A DNA stretch of 64,000 nt, from the NCBI GenBank assembly GCA_036881865.1, contig JBAJNM010000007.1:1-64000 (forward strand). The letters run 5' to 3'. The notes beneath the pieces were generated by a model that did no database searches, was not told the DNA's origin, and was given only the letters and a program-made list of their open reading frames with translations. Shown here in pieces: positions 32,376 to 41,390 of the stretch. Numbering within the stretch: position 1 is the stretch's first letter; each line of letters begins with the position of its first letter. This DNA is from Parvularculales bacterium. GTDB taxonomy: Bacteria; Pseudomonadota; Alphaproteobacteria; JAPOUT01; JBAJNM01. The position numbers were made by a program, and so were the translations under genes.

Positions 32376-34042
32376 TTAACGATGCTCTTCAAGAGAAGTG
32401 GCGACGAGTTCATCATTAAAACGTTTCAAGGCATCATGATATGCCACAATACCAATGATTCGCCTTGATGTTTCATCTCCCGTTTCTACCTCATTGACAG
32501 GATAACTATCCAACTGTAAGCGCTCCATTAAGGTTAAGGCTCTATTTAAGCTGTCATTGGCATATAGAATCTGTCCGGTAATTTGGGGGACTTGCTGCCA
32601 GTCGGTGAGATTTCCTCTTTCGTCCGCTACTTTCATAATGTCTCCCACTAAAACCGTGTGGAGAATACGTTGATGTGGCCCGTCATTGAGAAAAATGCCT
32701 TGTCGCTCTAGCATACTGTGAAAATAGCTCTTTCCCATGATGATCCAAGTAAGGGCTGTGGCAATAGCGACGGTGAACACGAGGGCTAGGGTAAGCTGAT
32801 AATCCCCCATCATCTCAAATATGATCAAACTTGTGGACAGGGGTGCTCCCAGAACAGAAGCTACCACTGCACCCATGCCGACAATAGCATAGAGTCCATG
32901 CGTGGATATAGTGTCTGGTAGGAAGAAGGCGAGCCCCAACCCAAATGCTCCACCAGTCATAGCACCAAGATAAAGAGAGGGGCTGAAGATACCACCACCC
33001 CCAAAGCGCCCGGCAAAGGTGGTGGCTGTAGAGATGATATTAACGACAATCAAAATTAGGAGAAGCATCAGGGGATACCCTTCTCTAAGGACAGCATCTG
33101 TTGCCTCGTAACCAACCCCCAATGCTTGCGGAAAGGCAATACCCATGGTACCTACCATCACTCCAGCTAGTGCTGGACGGCTCCACAAAGGGAGGGTAAA
33201 TCGAATCGATATTTTTTCTGCAAAACTGTCCGCCGCAAAGCAGCTTTTCATAAAAACAATTGCAATAAAAGCGCACAGCACACCAAGCAGAAAGAAGGCG
33301 GGAAATTCATAATAAGACAAGATGTAATAATCGGGGATTGTGAAAGCTAAATCATTTTCCAGCTGATTGTGGATGACAACGGTTGCTGAAAAACTGGAAA
33401 TGGTAATAGGAACAAAGGCGCGTATGGCCATATGGCGCAAGATAATTTCATGGGCGAACAAAATACCTGCGATGGGAACATTGAAAGAGGCCGAAACGGC
33501 TGCTGCTACGCCGCATCCCCGTAATATTCTCCTAGCGCGTGGTGGTAGAGAAAAGCGAGTGACAAAAGCATCGGCAAGGGTAGATCCCAAATGCACCGCA
33601 GGCCTCTCGCGTCCGGCGCTAGCACCGCCTCCCAGTGAGAGTGCCGTTAAGAAAGCATTCATCAACCCGTCTTTCAGTGGGAGTTGTCTGCCTCCATGAG
33701 CATGAGAGACAATAAAGTCTGTCACGTTTAAAAAACGATGGCGTTTCATTACAAACTGTAAGCATACCCCGCCAGCAATCCGGCCATGGCTGGTCCCGCC
33801 ATAATTTGCCACCAAGGTAAGGTAGAGGTGATTGAGGTCATAGTTTTCGGTAGCTCTGAGCCTGTCCAGACATATTGGGTGAAGTTGATTAACATCCGAA
33901 ATAACCAGATGGCATAAGCTGTAGCAATGCCGATAATAAGGGCTAGCAACCAGATAAGAGGACGACGTTCTGTCATTAGAGTGCGCCAAGGCCCGGTAAG
34001 AGCGCTTTTTAAAAAAGCGATGATTTGCTTTAAAAAATCCAT
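32376..34042 (-). pseudogene. ClC-type chloride channel/antiporter with CBS domains, frameshifted
   Basis: The N-terminal part (34042-33749) encodes the first cytoplasmic and membrane segments and stops at 33749 after GPAMAGLLAGYAYSL. The rest continues in another frame as VMKRHRFLNVTDFIVSHAHG, so one base is missing at about 33749-33760. The downstream frame has GASAGRERPAVHLG where ClC proteins have GREGP: the gating glutamate is kept but the next glycine is arginine (codon at 33603-33605). FGGGGIFSPSLYLG matches the GxFxP filter motif. A pair of CBS domains closes the chain (about 32390-32690). Restoring the frame gives about 555 residues. One indel alone could be a sequencing error, but the filter substitution argues for real decay. 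Confidence 0.78.
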
Positions 34043-34121
34043 CAGTTCAATGTAGTTTTTTGTGACCCAAACCAATACTACGACCCGCTTGGGGGGATGC
34101 GTGAGGGTATGGACTCTCTGC

Positions 34122-35516
34122 TTAATCCGCAGGGCTAATCATATCTTGTGGATTAACAAGTCGGTCAAAATCTTCCGCCGTCACATAACCCAGACGTAAG
34201 GCCTCACCCCGCAAAGTAGTTCCATTCTTGTGGGCTGATTTAGCAATTTCCGTTGCCTTGTCGTAGCCAATATGCGGGGCTAGGGACGTCACCAACATCA
34301 AGGAGCGCTCCATAAGGGATTTAATATGGGCTTTGTTAGGCTCTATGCCGACAATGCAATTATCTGTAAAACTAACGACAGCGTCACCCAACAGGCGGAT
34401 GGATTGTAGCAAATTATATATCAAGACCGGTTTGAAAACATTTAGTTCAAAATGTCCCTGACTACCTGCCATCGTAATGGCGGTGTGGTTTCCCATAACT
34501 TGCACGCAAACCATGGTCATGGCCTCGCATTGGGTAGGATTAACCTTGCCGGGCATGATAGAAGAGCCAGGTTCATTTTCCGGCAGAGATAATTCGCCAA
34601 GACCAGAACGAGGGCCAGAGCCCAGCAAGCGAATATCGTTGGCGATTTTGAACAGCCCAACCGCAATCGTATTAAGAACGCCGGAGGCCTCCACGATAGC
34701 ATCGTGGGCTGCAAGGGCTTCAAACTTATTGTTAGCGGTTTTGAACTCTAGGTTAGTTATGCGGGATACTTCTGCGGCAAAGGCTATGTCAAAGCCTTTC
34801 TTGCTATTGAGGCCTGTACCTATGGCCGTACCACCCTGAGCTAAATGACGTAGACGGGGCAACGCATCCTCTAGGCGTTCTATAGCGTATTGAACCTGTG
34901 CGACGTAGCCGGAAAACTCCTGACCAAGGGTGAGAGGTGTTGCATCTTGCAGGTGGGTGCGTCCGATTTTGATTAAGCTCATCCAGTCGTGCGACTTAGC
35001 TCTGAGAGCTTTCAACAAATGCTGTAGATTGGGTATCAGCTGGCGAGTAATCTGCTCTACGGTGGCGATGTGCATGGCGGTTGGAAAGGTATCGTTGGAG
35101 GATTGCCCTTTATTGACGTGGTCGTTGGGGTGTACGGGATCTTTGGAGCCTTTTTCGCCGCCGAGTATTTCAATGGCGTAGTTGGCGATGACTTCATTGG
35201 CGTTCATGTTGGATTGAGTACCGGAACCTGTCTGCCAGACTGCCAGAGGAAAATGATTGTCAAGAGCGCCATCTGATACTTGTTGTGCAGCTTTGATAAT
35301 TGCCCTACCTATTTTTTCATCTAGAATGCCTTGAGACATATTCACTTGTGCAGCGGCTTGTTTAATAATTCCAAAGGCGCGTATTAGGGGGGGTGGCATG
35401 GTTTCACCGCCGATTCTGAAATTGCTGAGAGAGCGTTGGGTTTGAGCACCCCAATATCTATCGGTGGGCACCTCAAGGGTACCGAAGGAGTCAGTTTCGG
35501 TGCGGGTGGTGGTCAT
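34122..35516 (-). CDS. fumC: class II fumarate hydratase
   Basis: FumC is the iron-independent fumarase of the TCA cycle, interconverting fumarate and L-malate. The superfamily signature [15 protein letters not shown] (about residues 317-331) contains the catalytic-loop serine. Other blocks are [17 protein letters not shown] (substrate site), [17 protein letters not shown] and [10 protein letters not shown]. The length of 464 residues is normal. It lies downstream of sspB on the same strand with an 18-nt gap, so the two are probably cotranscribed. Confidence 0.97.
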   Translation of the reverse strand: MTTTRTETDSFGTLEVPTDRYWGAQTQRSLSNFRIGGETMPPPLIRAFGIIKQAAAQVNMSQGILDEKIGRAIIKAAQQVSDGALDNHFPLAVWQTGSGTQSNMNANEVIANYAIEILGGEKGSKDPVHPNDHVNKGQSSNDTFPTAMHIATVEQITRQLIPNLQHLLKALRAKSHDWMSLIKIGRTHLQDATPLTLGQEFSGYVAQVQYAIERLEDALPRLRHLAQGGTAIGTGLNSKKGFDIAFAAEVSRITNLEFKTANNKFEALAAHDAIVEASGVLNTIAVGLFKIANDIRLLGSGPRSGLGELSLPENEPGSSIMPGKVNPTQCEAMTMVCVQVMGNHTAITMAGSQGHFELNVFKPVLIYNLLQSIRLLGDAVVSFTDNCIVGIEPNKAHIKSLMERSLMLVTSLAPHIGYDKATEIAKSAHKNGTTLRGEALRLGYVTAEDFDRLVNPQDMISPAD

Positions 35517-35534
35517 GGCTAGGTTGCTCCTTGA

Positions 35535-36029
35535 CTATTGGTCTTGATTAGGTGCTCTTTTTTTGCGGAAGCTATCAAGAGAGACAATGCGACTTTGTTC
35601 TCCTTGTTCTTCTGGGGTCTGTTCATCGTAGTTGTTGTTCTTACTATCATCTTTGTTGTCGTCACTTTCGGCTAAGTGCAAACCAAATTGAACCTCCGGG
35701 TCAGCAAAAGAGGTAATGGCCGCGAAGGAAACACTAACGGTTTCGCGAATATCGTTAAAGGATAATATTACGGAGAACTCACTCTCTCCAACGGTTAACT
35801 CTTCAAACTGATGTTGCAAGACGATGGTCATTTTTTTGGGATACCTTTCGCGTAACCTATCAGATAAAGAGATATCCGAGCGGTTGGTCTTAAAGCCAAT
35901 GTAAAAGTGATGTCCGCCGGGCAGCCCTTCGCGGGCGGCAAACAACAAGGCTTCACGAACAATACTACGCATGGCTCTTTTGGTTATCTGATCGTAGCCT
36001 ATAAGATCTTTGGGCGGTTTTTGATCCAT
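35535..36029 (-). CDS. sspB: ClpXP adaptor SspB, alphaproteobacterial type
   Basis: SspB delivers ssrA-tagged, incompletely made proteins to the ClpXP protease. The substrate-binding beta-fold covers about residues 5-125: IGYDQITKRAMRSIVREALL, GGHHFYIGFKTNRSDISLS, YPKKMTIVLQHQFEELTV and SVSFAAITSFADPEVQFGL. A flexible acidic linker and the C-terminal ClpX-docking tail (SRIVSLDSFRKK) follow. ATG at 36029 is chosen because GAGGTC lies 8 nt upstream and homologues start there; a TTG at 36062 would add 11 residues. It lies directly downstream of ssrA on the same strand, about 60 nt away. Confidence 0.92.
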   Translation of the reverse strand: MDQKPPKDLIGYDQITKRAMRSIVREALLFAAREGLPGGHHFYIGFKTNRSDISLSDRLRERYPKKMTIVLQHQFEELTVGESEFSVILSFNDIRETVSVSFAAITSFADPEVQFGLHLAESDDNKDDSKNNNYDEQTPEEQGEQSRIVSLDSFRKKRAPNQDQ

Positions 36030-36089
36030 GTGGTTGACCTCATGGTGAACAGCAACCAACAATAGCAGAAATACAAATCAGTACCAGAG

Positions 36090-36425
36090 AGTAGCGGCGG
36101 GCTTCTGTTGCCGGGTGCCCGCCTGACCCCGCCTGACCGCGCGACCGGTCAGGACGTTATTCGAAGCTGTCGCACTGCTTATGCAGCGAGACGTGCTTCC
36201 GCATAGTTGTCGTTGGCAACTATAAAGTCTGGCCCGATAACAGTGGTGCCATGCCGAGCGAAAGAGCCGCTTTTACACCCTCGTCGATCCTATCTCGCCC
36301 CCAAAAAATCAAACTGCCCATTGTGAAAGATTATGTGGATAAATGGTGGAGGCGCCGGGTACTGCCCCCGGGTCCGATGAGTTTATTATGCGATTCGTTT
36401 ATCGCTATAGCTGACAGAGTCAGCC
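36090..36425 (-). ncRNA. ssrA: transfer-messenger RNA, circularly permuted two-piece (alpha) type
   Basis: tmRNA rescues stalled ribosomes and adds a degradation tag. On the minus strand the acceptor piece comes first: a GCGAT/ATCGC hairpin (36390-36405), then CGGCGCCTCCACCA with encoded CCA at 36344-36346. A 41-nt intervening segment (36303-36343) follows. The coding piece begins GGGGGCGAGATAGGATCGAC (36302 downward). The two ends pair as a 7-bp acceptor stem containing the G3-U70 wobble needed by alanyl-tRNA synthetase. The tag frame ANDNYAEARLAA is at 36217-36182, stop at 36181-36179. A GGCGGGC/GCCCGCC hairpin (36096-36123) closes the 3' region. The precursor ends are estimated. Confidence 0.94.
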
Positions 36426-36430
36426 TGTTA

Positions 36431-36460
36431 ACTATAGGGGACAGGGGTGAGAAATGCAAA
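36431..36460 (-). promoter_or_regulatory. candidate sigma70 promoter of ssrA
   Basis: The minus strand has TTTGCA (36460-36455) and TATAGT (36436-36431) with an 18-nt spacer. These match the sigma70 consensus at 4/6 and 5/6 positions. Transcription would begin near 36424, just before a small GCTGA/TCAGC hairpin and the acceptor piece of tmRNA. This is a sequence-only prediction. Confidence 0.5.
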
Positions 36461-36592
36461 CACGCCCTTCTGGGATGAGTCGCAAAGAGCGAAGTGTAAA
36501 AAACCTAAAAGAGTGTGTTGAGAGAGTTAACACGACAGAGGAATGATGAGAAATTGATGGCATAAGGCAAGGTTTCGCAGATACTGTCGTTC

Positions 36593-37345
36593 ATGCGCCA
36601 GTATCTTGAATTCATGGCTGATATTCTGGAAACTGGCGTTGATCGGACAGATTGCACTGGTACTGTGGGGCTTGAAGCGTGTTTGGACGTCTAATGCGGT
36701 TTGATCTGGCGGATAGTTCTCCTCTCCTTACAGCAAATTGTTGTGGTTTCTTCAGGGTGATACGAATGTTAGCACCTTAAATGATAATGGTGTGATTATT
36801 TGGGACGAATGGGCCGATGAGAAGGGTGATCTTGGTTTGGTTTATGGCCATCGATGGCGTTTCGTGGTCGGGACGTAATGGTGAAGCCATTGACCAAATA
36901 AGCACAGTGGTGAATAATGCAAAAAAGCAATCCGAACTTGAGGCACCTTATTGTGAGTGCTTGAAATACCGGTGACCTTGAGGATATGGCTTTACTGCCG
37001 TGTCATTGCTTGTTTCAATTTCATGTAGCGGAGGGGCCAGTTGTCCTGCCAATTGTGCCGACGCTCAGCGGGTTTTTTCTGAGAGTACTGTTTAACATAG
37101 CCTCCTACGCCTTGCTTTACGGCCATAATGGCGCTAAAGTCAGGCGAATTTATTCATACGATGGGAGATGCATACCTCTATAAGAACCATTTCACTCAAG
37201 TGCGCCAGCAGTTTTAAAGCGCACCCCCAAACCTTTGCCGGTTCTTTTTATGAATCCTACCATCAAGGATATATTCAACTTCCGTTATGAAGGTTTTTGA
37301 ATTGTTTATCATAGGCACAAAATAGAAGCTTCAGAAGGGCGTTAT
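36593..37345 (+). pseudogene. thyA: thymidylate synthase (thyA) pseudogene
   Basis: From ATG 36593 the sequence reads MRQYLEFMADILETGVDRTD, a near-perfect ThyA N-terminus. Frame jumps and stops then interrupt it, but ThyA segments continue in order. [13 protein letters not shown] appears near 36690, then the DTNV, NDNGV and WDEWADE region (36750-36820), a YGH then IDQIS region (36840-36910), and LPCHCLFQFHVAEG with the active-site cysteine (36995-37035). FNIASYALL is near 37100, GDAYLY..HF near 37160 and DIFNFRYEGF near 37270. No frame is open across it, so it cannot give an active enzyme. It precedes folA, the usual thyA-folA order. Confidence 0.9.
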
Positions 37346-37424
37346 CGTGCTATGATGGAAGCATCAGAATTTTCTGTTTTAATTCAAACTGTAGAAACAG
37401 CCAATAAGAAGATCCTGTCTTCTC

Positions 37425-37448
37425 ATACTCCCACTCCAGTGGGGGTAT
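37425..37448 (+). promoter_or_regulatory. strong inverted repeat upstream of folA
   Basis: ATACTCCCAC (37425-37434) can pair with GTGGGGGTAT (37439-37448) around a TCCA loop, giving a 10-bp stem with one G-U in RNA. It ends 10-22 nt before the possible folA starts. No T-run follows, so it does not look like a Rho-independent terminator. It might affect folA translation or be a processing site or protein-binding site. The function is unknown. Confidence 0.5.
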
Positions 37449-37469
37449 AGGGGCAAAGTGTGGGGGAGT

Positions 37470-38018
37470 ATGCGTATAGCCCTTGTGGCGGCAGTAGCTG
37501 AAAATGGCGTCATTGGTTATAAAGGGCGTCTACCGTGGCATTTGCCGGATGATTTGCGTTGGTTTCAGGAGGTGACCATGGGCAAACCTGTTATTATGGG
37601 GCGGCTTACGTGGGAGTCGATTACGGTCCGAAGCGGCAAATCTCTTAAGGGTCGCGATAATATCGTGGTGAGCAGTGGAGCGTTGACTTTGCCAGAGGGT
37701 GCTTATGGGGTACGCTCTCTTGAGGAGGCGTTGGCGCGGGCATCTAGGCTAGCTGATAGGGCAGGAGTTGACGAGGTGGTGGCCATTGGTGGTCGCCGGA
37801 TTTATGAGGCCGCTTTGCCTCGCTCAGGTCGGCTTTATTTGACGGAAATTGCGGCTTCTCCTGAGGGGGATGTATATTTTCCGCCTTTTGACCGGCAAGA
37901 ATGGCGGGAAATTATGCGCAAAGCGCGCCCCCTTTCAGGAGATAACAACCTGCCGTACAGTTTTGTGGTGTTAGAGCGGAAAGAGGAGAACAGAGATGGT
38001 ATCGTTCTCTCCGATTGA
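37470..38018 (+). CDS. folA: dihydrofolate reductase
   Basis: FolA reduces dihydrofolate to tetrahydrofolate with NADPH. The N-terminal MRIALVAAVAENGVIGYKGRLPWHLPDDLRWF has the substrate-loop tryptophan and the active-site aspartate region. KPVIMGRLTWESI, NIVVSSG and VVAIGGRRIYEAALP are the NADPH and folate motifs. ATG 37470 is chosen for fit to the family N-terminus, although GGGGGAG lies almost against it. A GTG at 37458 would add four residues. There are about 182 residues. The upstream thyA is broken. The end overlaps the SMP-30 gene by 23 nt. Confidence 0.93.
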   Translation: MRIALVAAVAENGVIGYKGRLPWHLPDDLRWFQEVTMGKPVIMGRLTWESITVRSGKSLKGRDNIVVSSGALTLPEGAYGVRSLEEALARASRLADRAGVDEVVAIGGRRIYEAALPRSGRLYLTEIAASPEGDVYFPPFDRQEWREIMRKARPLSGDNNLPYSFVVLERKEENRDGIVLSD

Positions 38019-38937
38019 GTTTTGTGAGGTAGCTTCAGGTCTCTTGTTTCCTGAGGGGCCGGTGGTCATGGCAGATGGCAGCATCATTTTAGTTGAGATT
38101 GCCCGTGGTACGTTGAGCAGGGCAACGCTTGATGGACGTGTTGAGGTAGTAGCCAATTTGGGTGGCGGCCCCAATGGGGCGGCCCGTGGACCAGATGGGG
38201 CCATTTATGTTTGCAACAATGGAGGTTTTGCGTGGCACGATTACGAAGGAATGTTGATTCCTGGTGATATGGCCGAGGATTATTCGGGGGGTCGTATTGA
38301 GCGTGTTGAGCTGGATACAGGTCGGGTGGATGTACTTTATACGGCGTGCAATGGGCAACCTCTGATTGGTCCGAATGACATCGTTTTTGATAAGGCCGGT
38401 GGGTTCTGGTTTACCGATTTAGGTAAGACTCATGATCGGTTGCGAGACAGGGGTGCCCTTTATTATGCCAAACCTGATGGTTCACTTATTCGAGAGTGTG
38501 TCTACCCGATGGAAATGCCCAACGGGGTAGGGTTAAGTCCTGATGAAAAGACCGTGTTTGTTGCTGAGACAATTACAGGCCGGATGTGGGGATTCCCCAT
38601 TGCCGAACCCGGTCAGATTGCCGGAGAGGGACATTCGGTATTGCCCAGAAGTGATGCCTTTATTATGGGGTCTTCTATTTTACAGTTTTTTGATTCGCTA
38701 GCGGTTGATGCCGAAGGACACGTCAATGTAGCGACCATCTTCAACAGTGGCATCACACGTATATCGCAGGATGGCCAGACCATAACACATATTCCTACCG
38801 ATGACAGACTGACAACAAATATCTGCTTTGGGGGCGATGATATGAAGACTGCGTATATAACATTGTCTTCTTCGGGCCGTCTTGTAGCTGCCGATTGGCC
38901 GATAGCAGGCTTGATGCTTAATTATCAAGAAGTTTGA
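37996..38937 (+). CDS. SMP-30/gluconolactonase/LRE family protein
   Basis: This six-bladed beta-propeller hydrolase of the SMP-30 family probably acts on a lactone or related ester. Metal-site candidates are the E in LLFPEGPVV (about residue 20), N in GPNDIVFDKAGGFWFTDLG and the N and D positions in MPNGVGLSPDEKTVFVAET, all in their usual family order. The 313 residues contain no signal peptide, so it is cytoplasmic. The substrate cannot be told from the sequence. It overlaps the end of folA by 23 nt, so the two are probably cotranscribed, but the functional link is unclear. Confidence 0.88.
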   Translation: MVSFSPIEFCEVASGLLFPEGPVVMADGSIILVEIARGTLSRATLDGRVEVVANLGGGPNGAARGPDGAIYVCNNGGFAWHDYEGMLIPGDMAEDYSGGRIERVELDTGRVDVLYTACNGQPLIGPNDIVFDKAGGFWFTDLGKTHDRLRDRGALYYAKPDGSLIRECVYPMEMPNGVGLSPDEKTVFVAETITGRMWGFPIAEPGQIAGEGHSVLPRSDAFIMGSSILQFFDSLAVDAEGHVNVATIFNSGITRISQDGQTITHIPTDDRLTTNICFGGDDMKTAYITLSSSGRLVAADWPIAGLMLNYQEV

Positions 38938-39000
38938 TAGAAAAAATAGAGAATCATATACATGAGTAGAAAATATTATGTGGTATGGTGTAATCGTGCT

Positions 39001-40146
39001 TTAAGCACCCACCTTCTTAAGGTGCTTGGCGACAGTTTCTGCCAACGCCTTGAAGGGTTGTGCGCTGGGGCTATCAGGGGCACTCCCCATAAGGGGGCGG
39101 CCTATATCCATGCCTTCTTGAATCTCAATTTCCAGAGGAATATCTGCGAGTAACTCAAGGTTCAACTGTTCTGCCGTGCGGCGTACGCCTTCTTTGCCGA
39201 AGGGATAAAACTTATCTATCCCGCCGGGAGGCGTGAACCACGCCATGTTTTGCACAACACCAAGTACGTCTATACCGGTGCGACGAAACATATTAACGCT
39301 ACGTCTTACATCTGCGAGTGCAACTTCCTGTGGAGTAGAAACAATCACAGCGCCCGTTAAGGGTACACGTTGAGCTAGCGTGAGCTGAACATCACCTGTG
39401 CCGGGTGGCATATCTAGTACCAGAACGTCCAAATCCCCCCATGCCACGTCTTTGAGGAGTTGAATAAAGGCGCTTTGCACCATCGGTCCACGCCAGATAA
39501 CCGGCGCATCTTCCTCTACCAACAAACCGATGGACATACACTTCAGACCGTATTGCTCCATGGGAACAATTTTTTTTCCACCATCACTGTCAGGCTTACC
39601 GGTAAGACCCATCATGCGAGGCAGGGAGGGACCATAGATATCGGCATCCAAAATACCAACCCGCAACCCAAGAGCAGCAAGACCAAGGGCCAGATTAACA
39701 GCTACCGTAGATTTCCCCACGCCGCCCTTGCCACTGGCCACCGCCACAATAGAGTGAATGTTCTTAAGGGTGAGAGCCTCCTTGAACTTCTTCCCATCCG
39801 GACAATGGCCATGTCGTTTGGGGAGAGGGGGAGATGCAGATGCGGGGGTGCCCGTCTCTCGATGTGCTGTCAAAATAACGTTAGCCTCTTCTATATCCAG
39901 TGCGTGGCGCAAAGCCTCCTCACAGGCAATACGTAACGACTCATACTCCTGAATTCGTTTAGGCTCTTGAGCATGCTCAGAAGGCACACTGAGAATAACG
40001 CTCATTCGCTTCTTATGAACAGTAAACCCTTGTAGCAAGATATCGGCACAAGAAGTGCCCATCGGCTCCTCTGGCGCAAGTTCTTTCGGTATGGCCACGT
40101 GTTTAAGAATATTACCAATCTCCTCGCGACTTATTGATAATGTCAT
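39001..40146 (-). CDS. mrp: Mrp/NBP35-type P-loop ATPase (iron-sulfur carrier)
   Basis: Proteins of the Mrp/ApbC family carry and transfer iron-sulfur clusters. The N-terminal MIP18-like domain covers about residues 1-95. The deviant Walker A VASGKGGVGKSTVAVNLALG (about 134-153), then DADIYGPSLPRMMG and VLDMPPGTGDVQLTLAQ, define the ATPase. The usual CPxC pair after QNMAWF is absent; the sequence there is TPPGGIDKFYPFG, so cluster binding may differ. There are 381 residues. The gene is convergent with the SMP-30 gene and divergent from hflK. Confidence 0.9.
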   Translation of the reverse strand: MTLSISREEIGNILKHVAIPKELAPEEPMGTSCADILLQGFTVHKKRMSVILSVPSEHAQEPKRIQEYESLRIACEEALRHALDIEEANVILTAHRETGTPASASPPLPKRHGHCPDGKKFKEALTLKNIHSIVAVASGKGGVGKSTVAVNLALGLAALGLRVGILDADIYGPSLPRMMGLTGKPDSDGGKKIVPMEQYGLKCMSIGLLVEEDAPVIWRGPMVQSAFIQLLKDVAWGDLDVLVLDMPPGTGDVQLTLAQRVPLTGAVIVSTPQEVALADVRRSVNMFRRTGIDVLGVVQNMAWFTPPGGIDKFYPFGKEGVRRTAEQLNLELLADIPLEIEIQEGMDIGRPLMGSAPDSPSAQPFKALAETVAKHLKKVGA

Positions 40147-40274
40147 GGTGCTTTCTCGGTGGTTCCCTCAAACGTAAGGCCATAAGGGCTGAGTGTTGCG
40201 CCCTGCTAGATACTGCCTTACAATAGATACCTATTACATAGTGTGCCATGAAATTAATCTTCACGGGAGTTTTT

Positions 40275-41390
40275 ATGTCTTGGAACGATCAAAACAGCGG
40301 TGGGAATCATCCCGGTCCTTGGGGGCAAGGTTCGTCCTCACCTCGTGGCGGCGGCCAGCACCCACCAGATTTGGAAGAAATGCTACGCCGTGGTCAGGAA
40401 CGTCTCAAGGCAGTTCTACCATCAGGGGCACCCCCTAGCCGAATTGTGATTATCAGCCTGTTGGTTCTGATGGCCCTATGGGCAGCGAGTGGTATCTATC
40501 GGGTTTTGCCAGATGAGCAAGGTGTTAAATTGCGCTTTGGTCAGTTGGTAGAAACTACACTGCCGGGTTTGCATTATCATATCCCCTGGCCGATTGAGAC
40601 CGTACTCACCCCTCAAGTAACCCGCGTTAACCGAATGGATATCGGTATCCGCGGTGATGATTATTACAGTCAAAGTCCGGGTGTGCGGCGGGATGTGCCG
40701 GAAGAAAGCTTAATGCTTACCGGCGACGAAAACATTGTGGACGTAGATTTTTCTGTGTTCTGGGTTATCAAGAATGCGGGGGATTATCTATTTAATGTTG
40801 AGAATCCACCGGCAACAGTTAAAGCGGTGGCAGAGAGCACCATGCGTGAGATTGTTGGCAAGAGTGACATTCAGCCCATCCTAACTGAGCAACGCCAAGA
40901 CACAGAAGAAGCGGTGAGAACCTTGATGCAGGAAACTCTTGACCGTTACGGCACGGGTATTGAAATCACAGAGGTTAAGATGCAGAAGGTTGACCCGCCC
41001 GGGGCTGTGATTGATGCCTTCCGTGATGTACAGGCAGCACGGGCAGACCAAGAAAGAGTGCGTAATGAGGCCAACGCGTATCGTAACAAAGTGGTGCCGG
41101 AATCTCGTGGTACGGCGGCTCGGTTGCGCAATGAAGCTGAGGCCTATCGTGAAGAAACAGTTGCTCAGGCTGAGGGCCAAGCGCAGCGGTTTATTGCCAT
41201 TTATAACGAATATAGAGATGCCCGTGATGTCACCCGCCAACGTATGTTTTTGGAGACTATGGAGCGTGTACTAAAGCGCTCTGACAAAATTATCATAGAT
41301 AGTCAGGCAGAAGGGGGACAAGGCGTGGTGCCTTATTTGCCTTTAAATGAACTACGGCGTAACCCTGAATCAGAGGGGGGGTCGCAATGA
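40275..41390 (+). CDS. hflK: FtsH protease modulator HflK
   Basis: HflK is a membrane-anchored SPFH protein that forms a large periplasmic complex with HflC and regulates FtsH. The N-terminus is glycine- and proline-rich (residues 5-45). One membrane segment follows (about 57-75, IVIISLLVLMALWAASGIY), then the band-7/SPFH domain (DEQGVKLRFGQLVETTLPGLHYHIPWP) and a long helical region. ATG 40275 is chosen because GGGAG lies just upstream; an ATG at 40248 would add nine residues. It overlaps hflC as ATGA. Confidence 0.94.
   Translation: MSWNDQNSGGNHPGPWGQGSSSPRGGGQHPPDLEEMLRRGQERLKAVLPSGAPPSRIVIISLLVLMALWAASGIYRVLPDEQGVKLRFGQLVETTLPGLHYHIPWPIETVLTPQVTRVNRMDIGIRGDDYYSQSPGVRRDVPEESLMLTGDENIVDVDFSVFWVIKNAGDYLFNVENPPATVKAVAESTMREIVGKSDIQPILTEQRQDTEEAVRTLMQETLDRYGTGIEITEVKMQKVDPPGAVIDAFRDVQAARADQERVRNEANAYRNKVVPESRGTAARLRNEAEAYREETVAQAEGQAQRFIAIYNEYRDARDVTRQRMFLETMERVLKRSDKIIIDSQAEGGQGVVPYLPLNELRRNPESEGGSQ

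Noticed and set aside
33749-33760. Programmed frameshifting in the ClC gene
   Set aside because: There is no slippery heptamer or downstream stimulatory structure evident, and a filter residue is also altered; mutation or sequencing error is simpler.
36251-36478. A 75-codon plus-strand frame
   Set aside because: It lies across the minus-strand permuted tmRNA and has no protein similarity.
39003-39027. Inverted repeat AAGCACC/GGTGCTT as a terminator for mrp
   Set aside because: It lies inside the mrp coding end and no T-run follows in the transcript direction.
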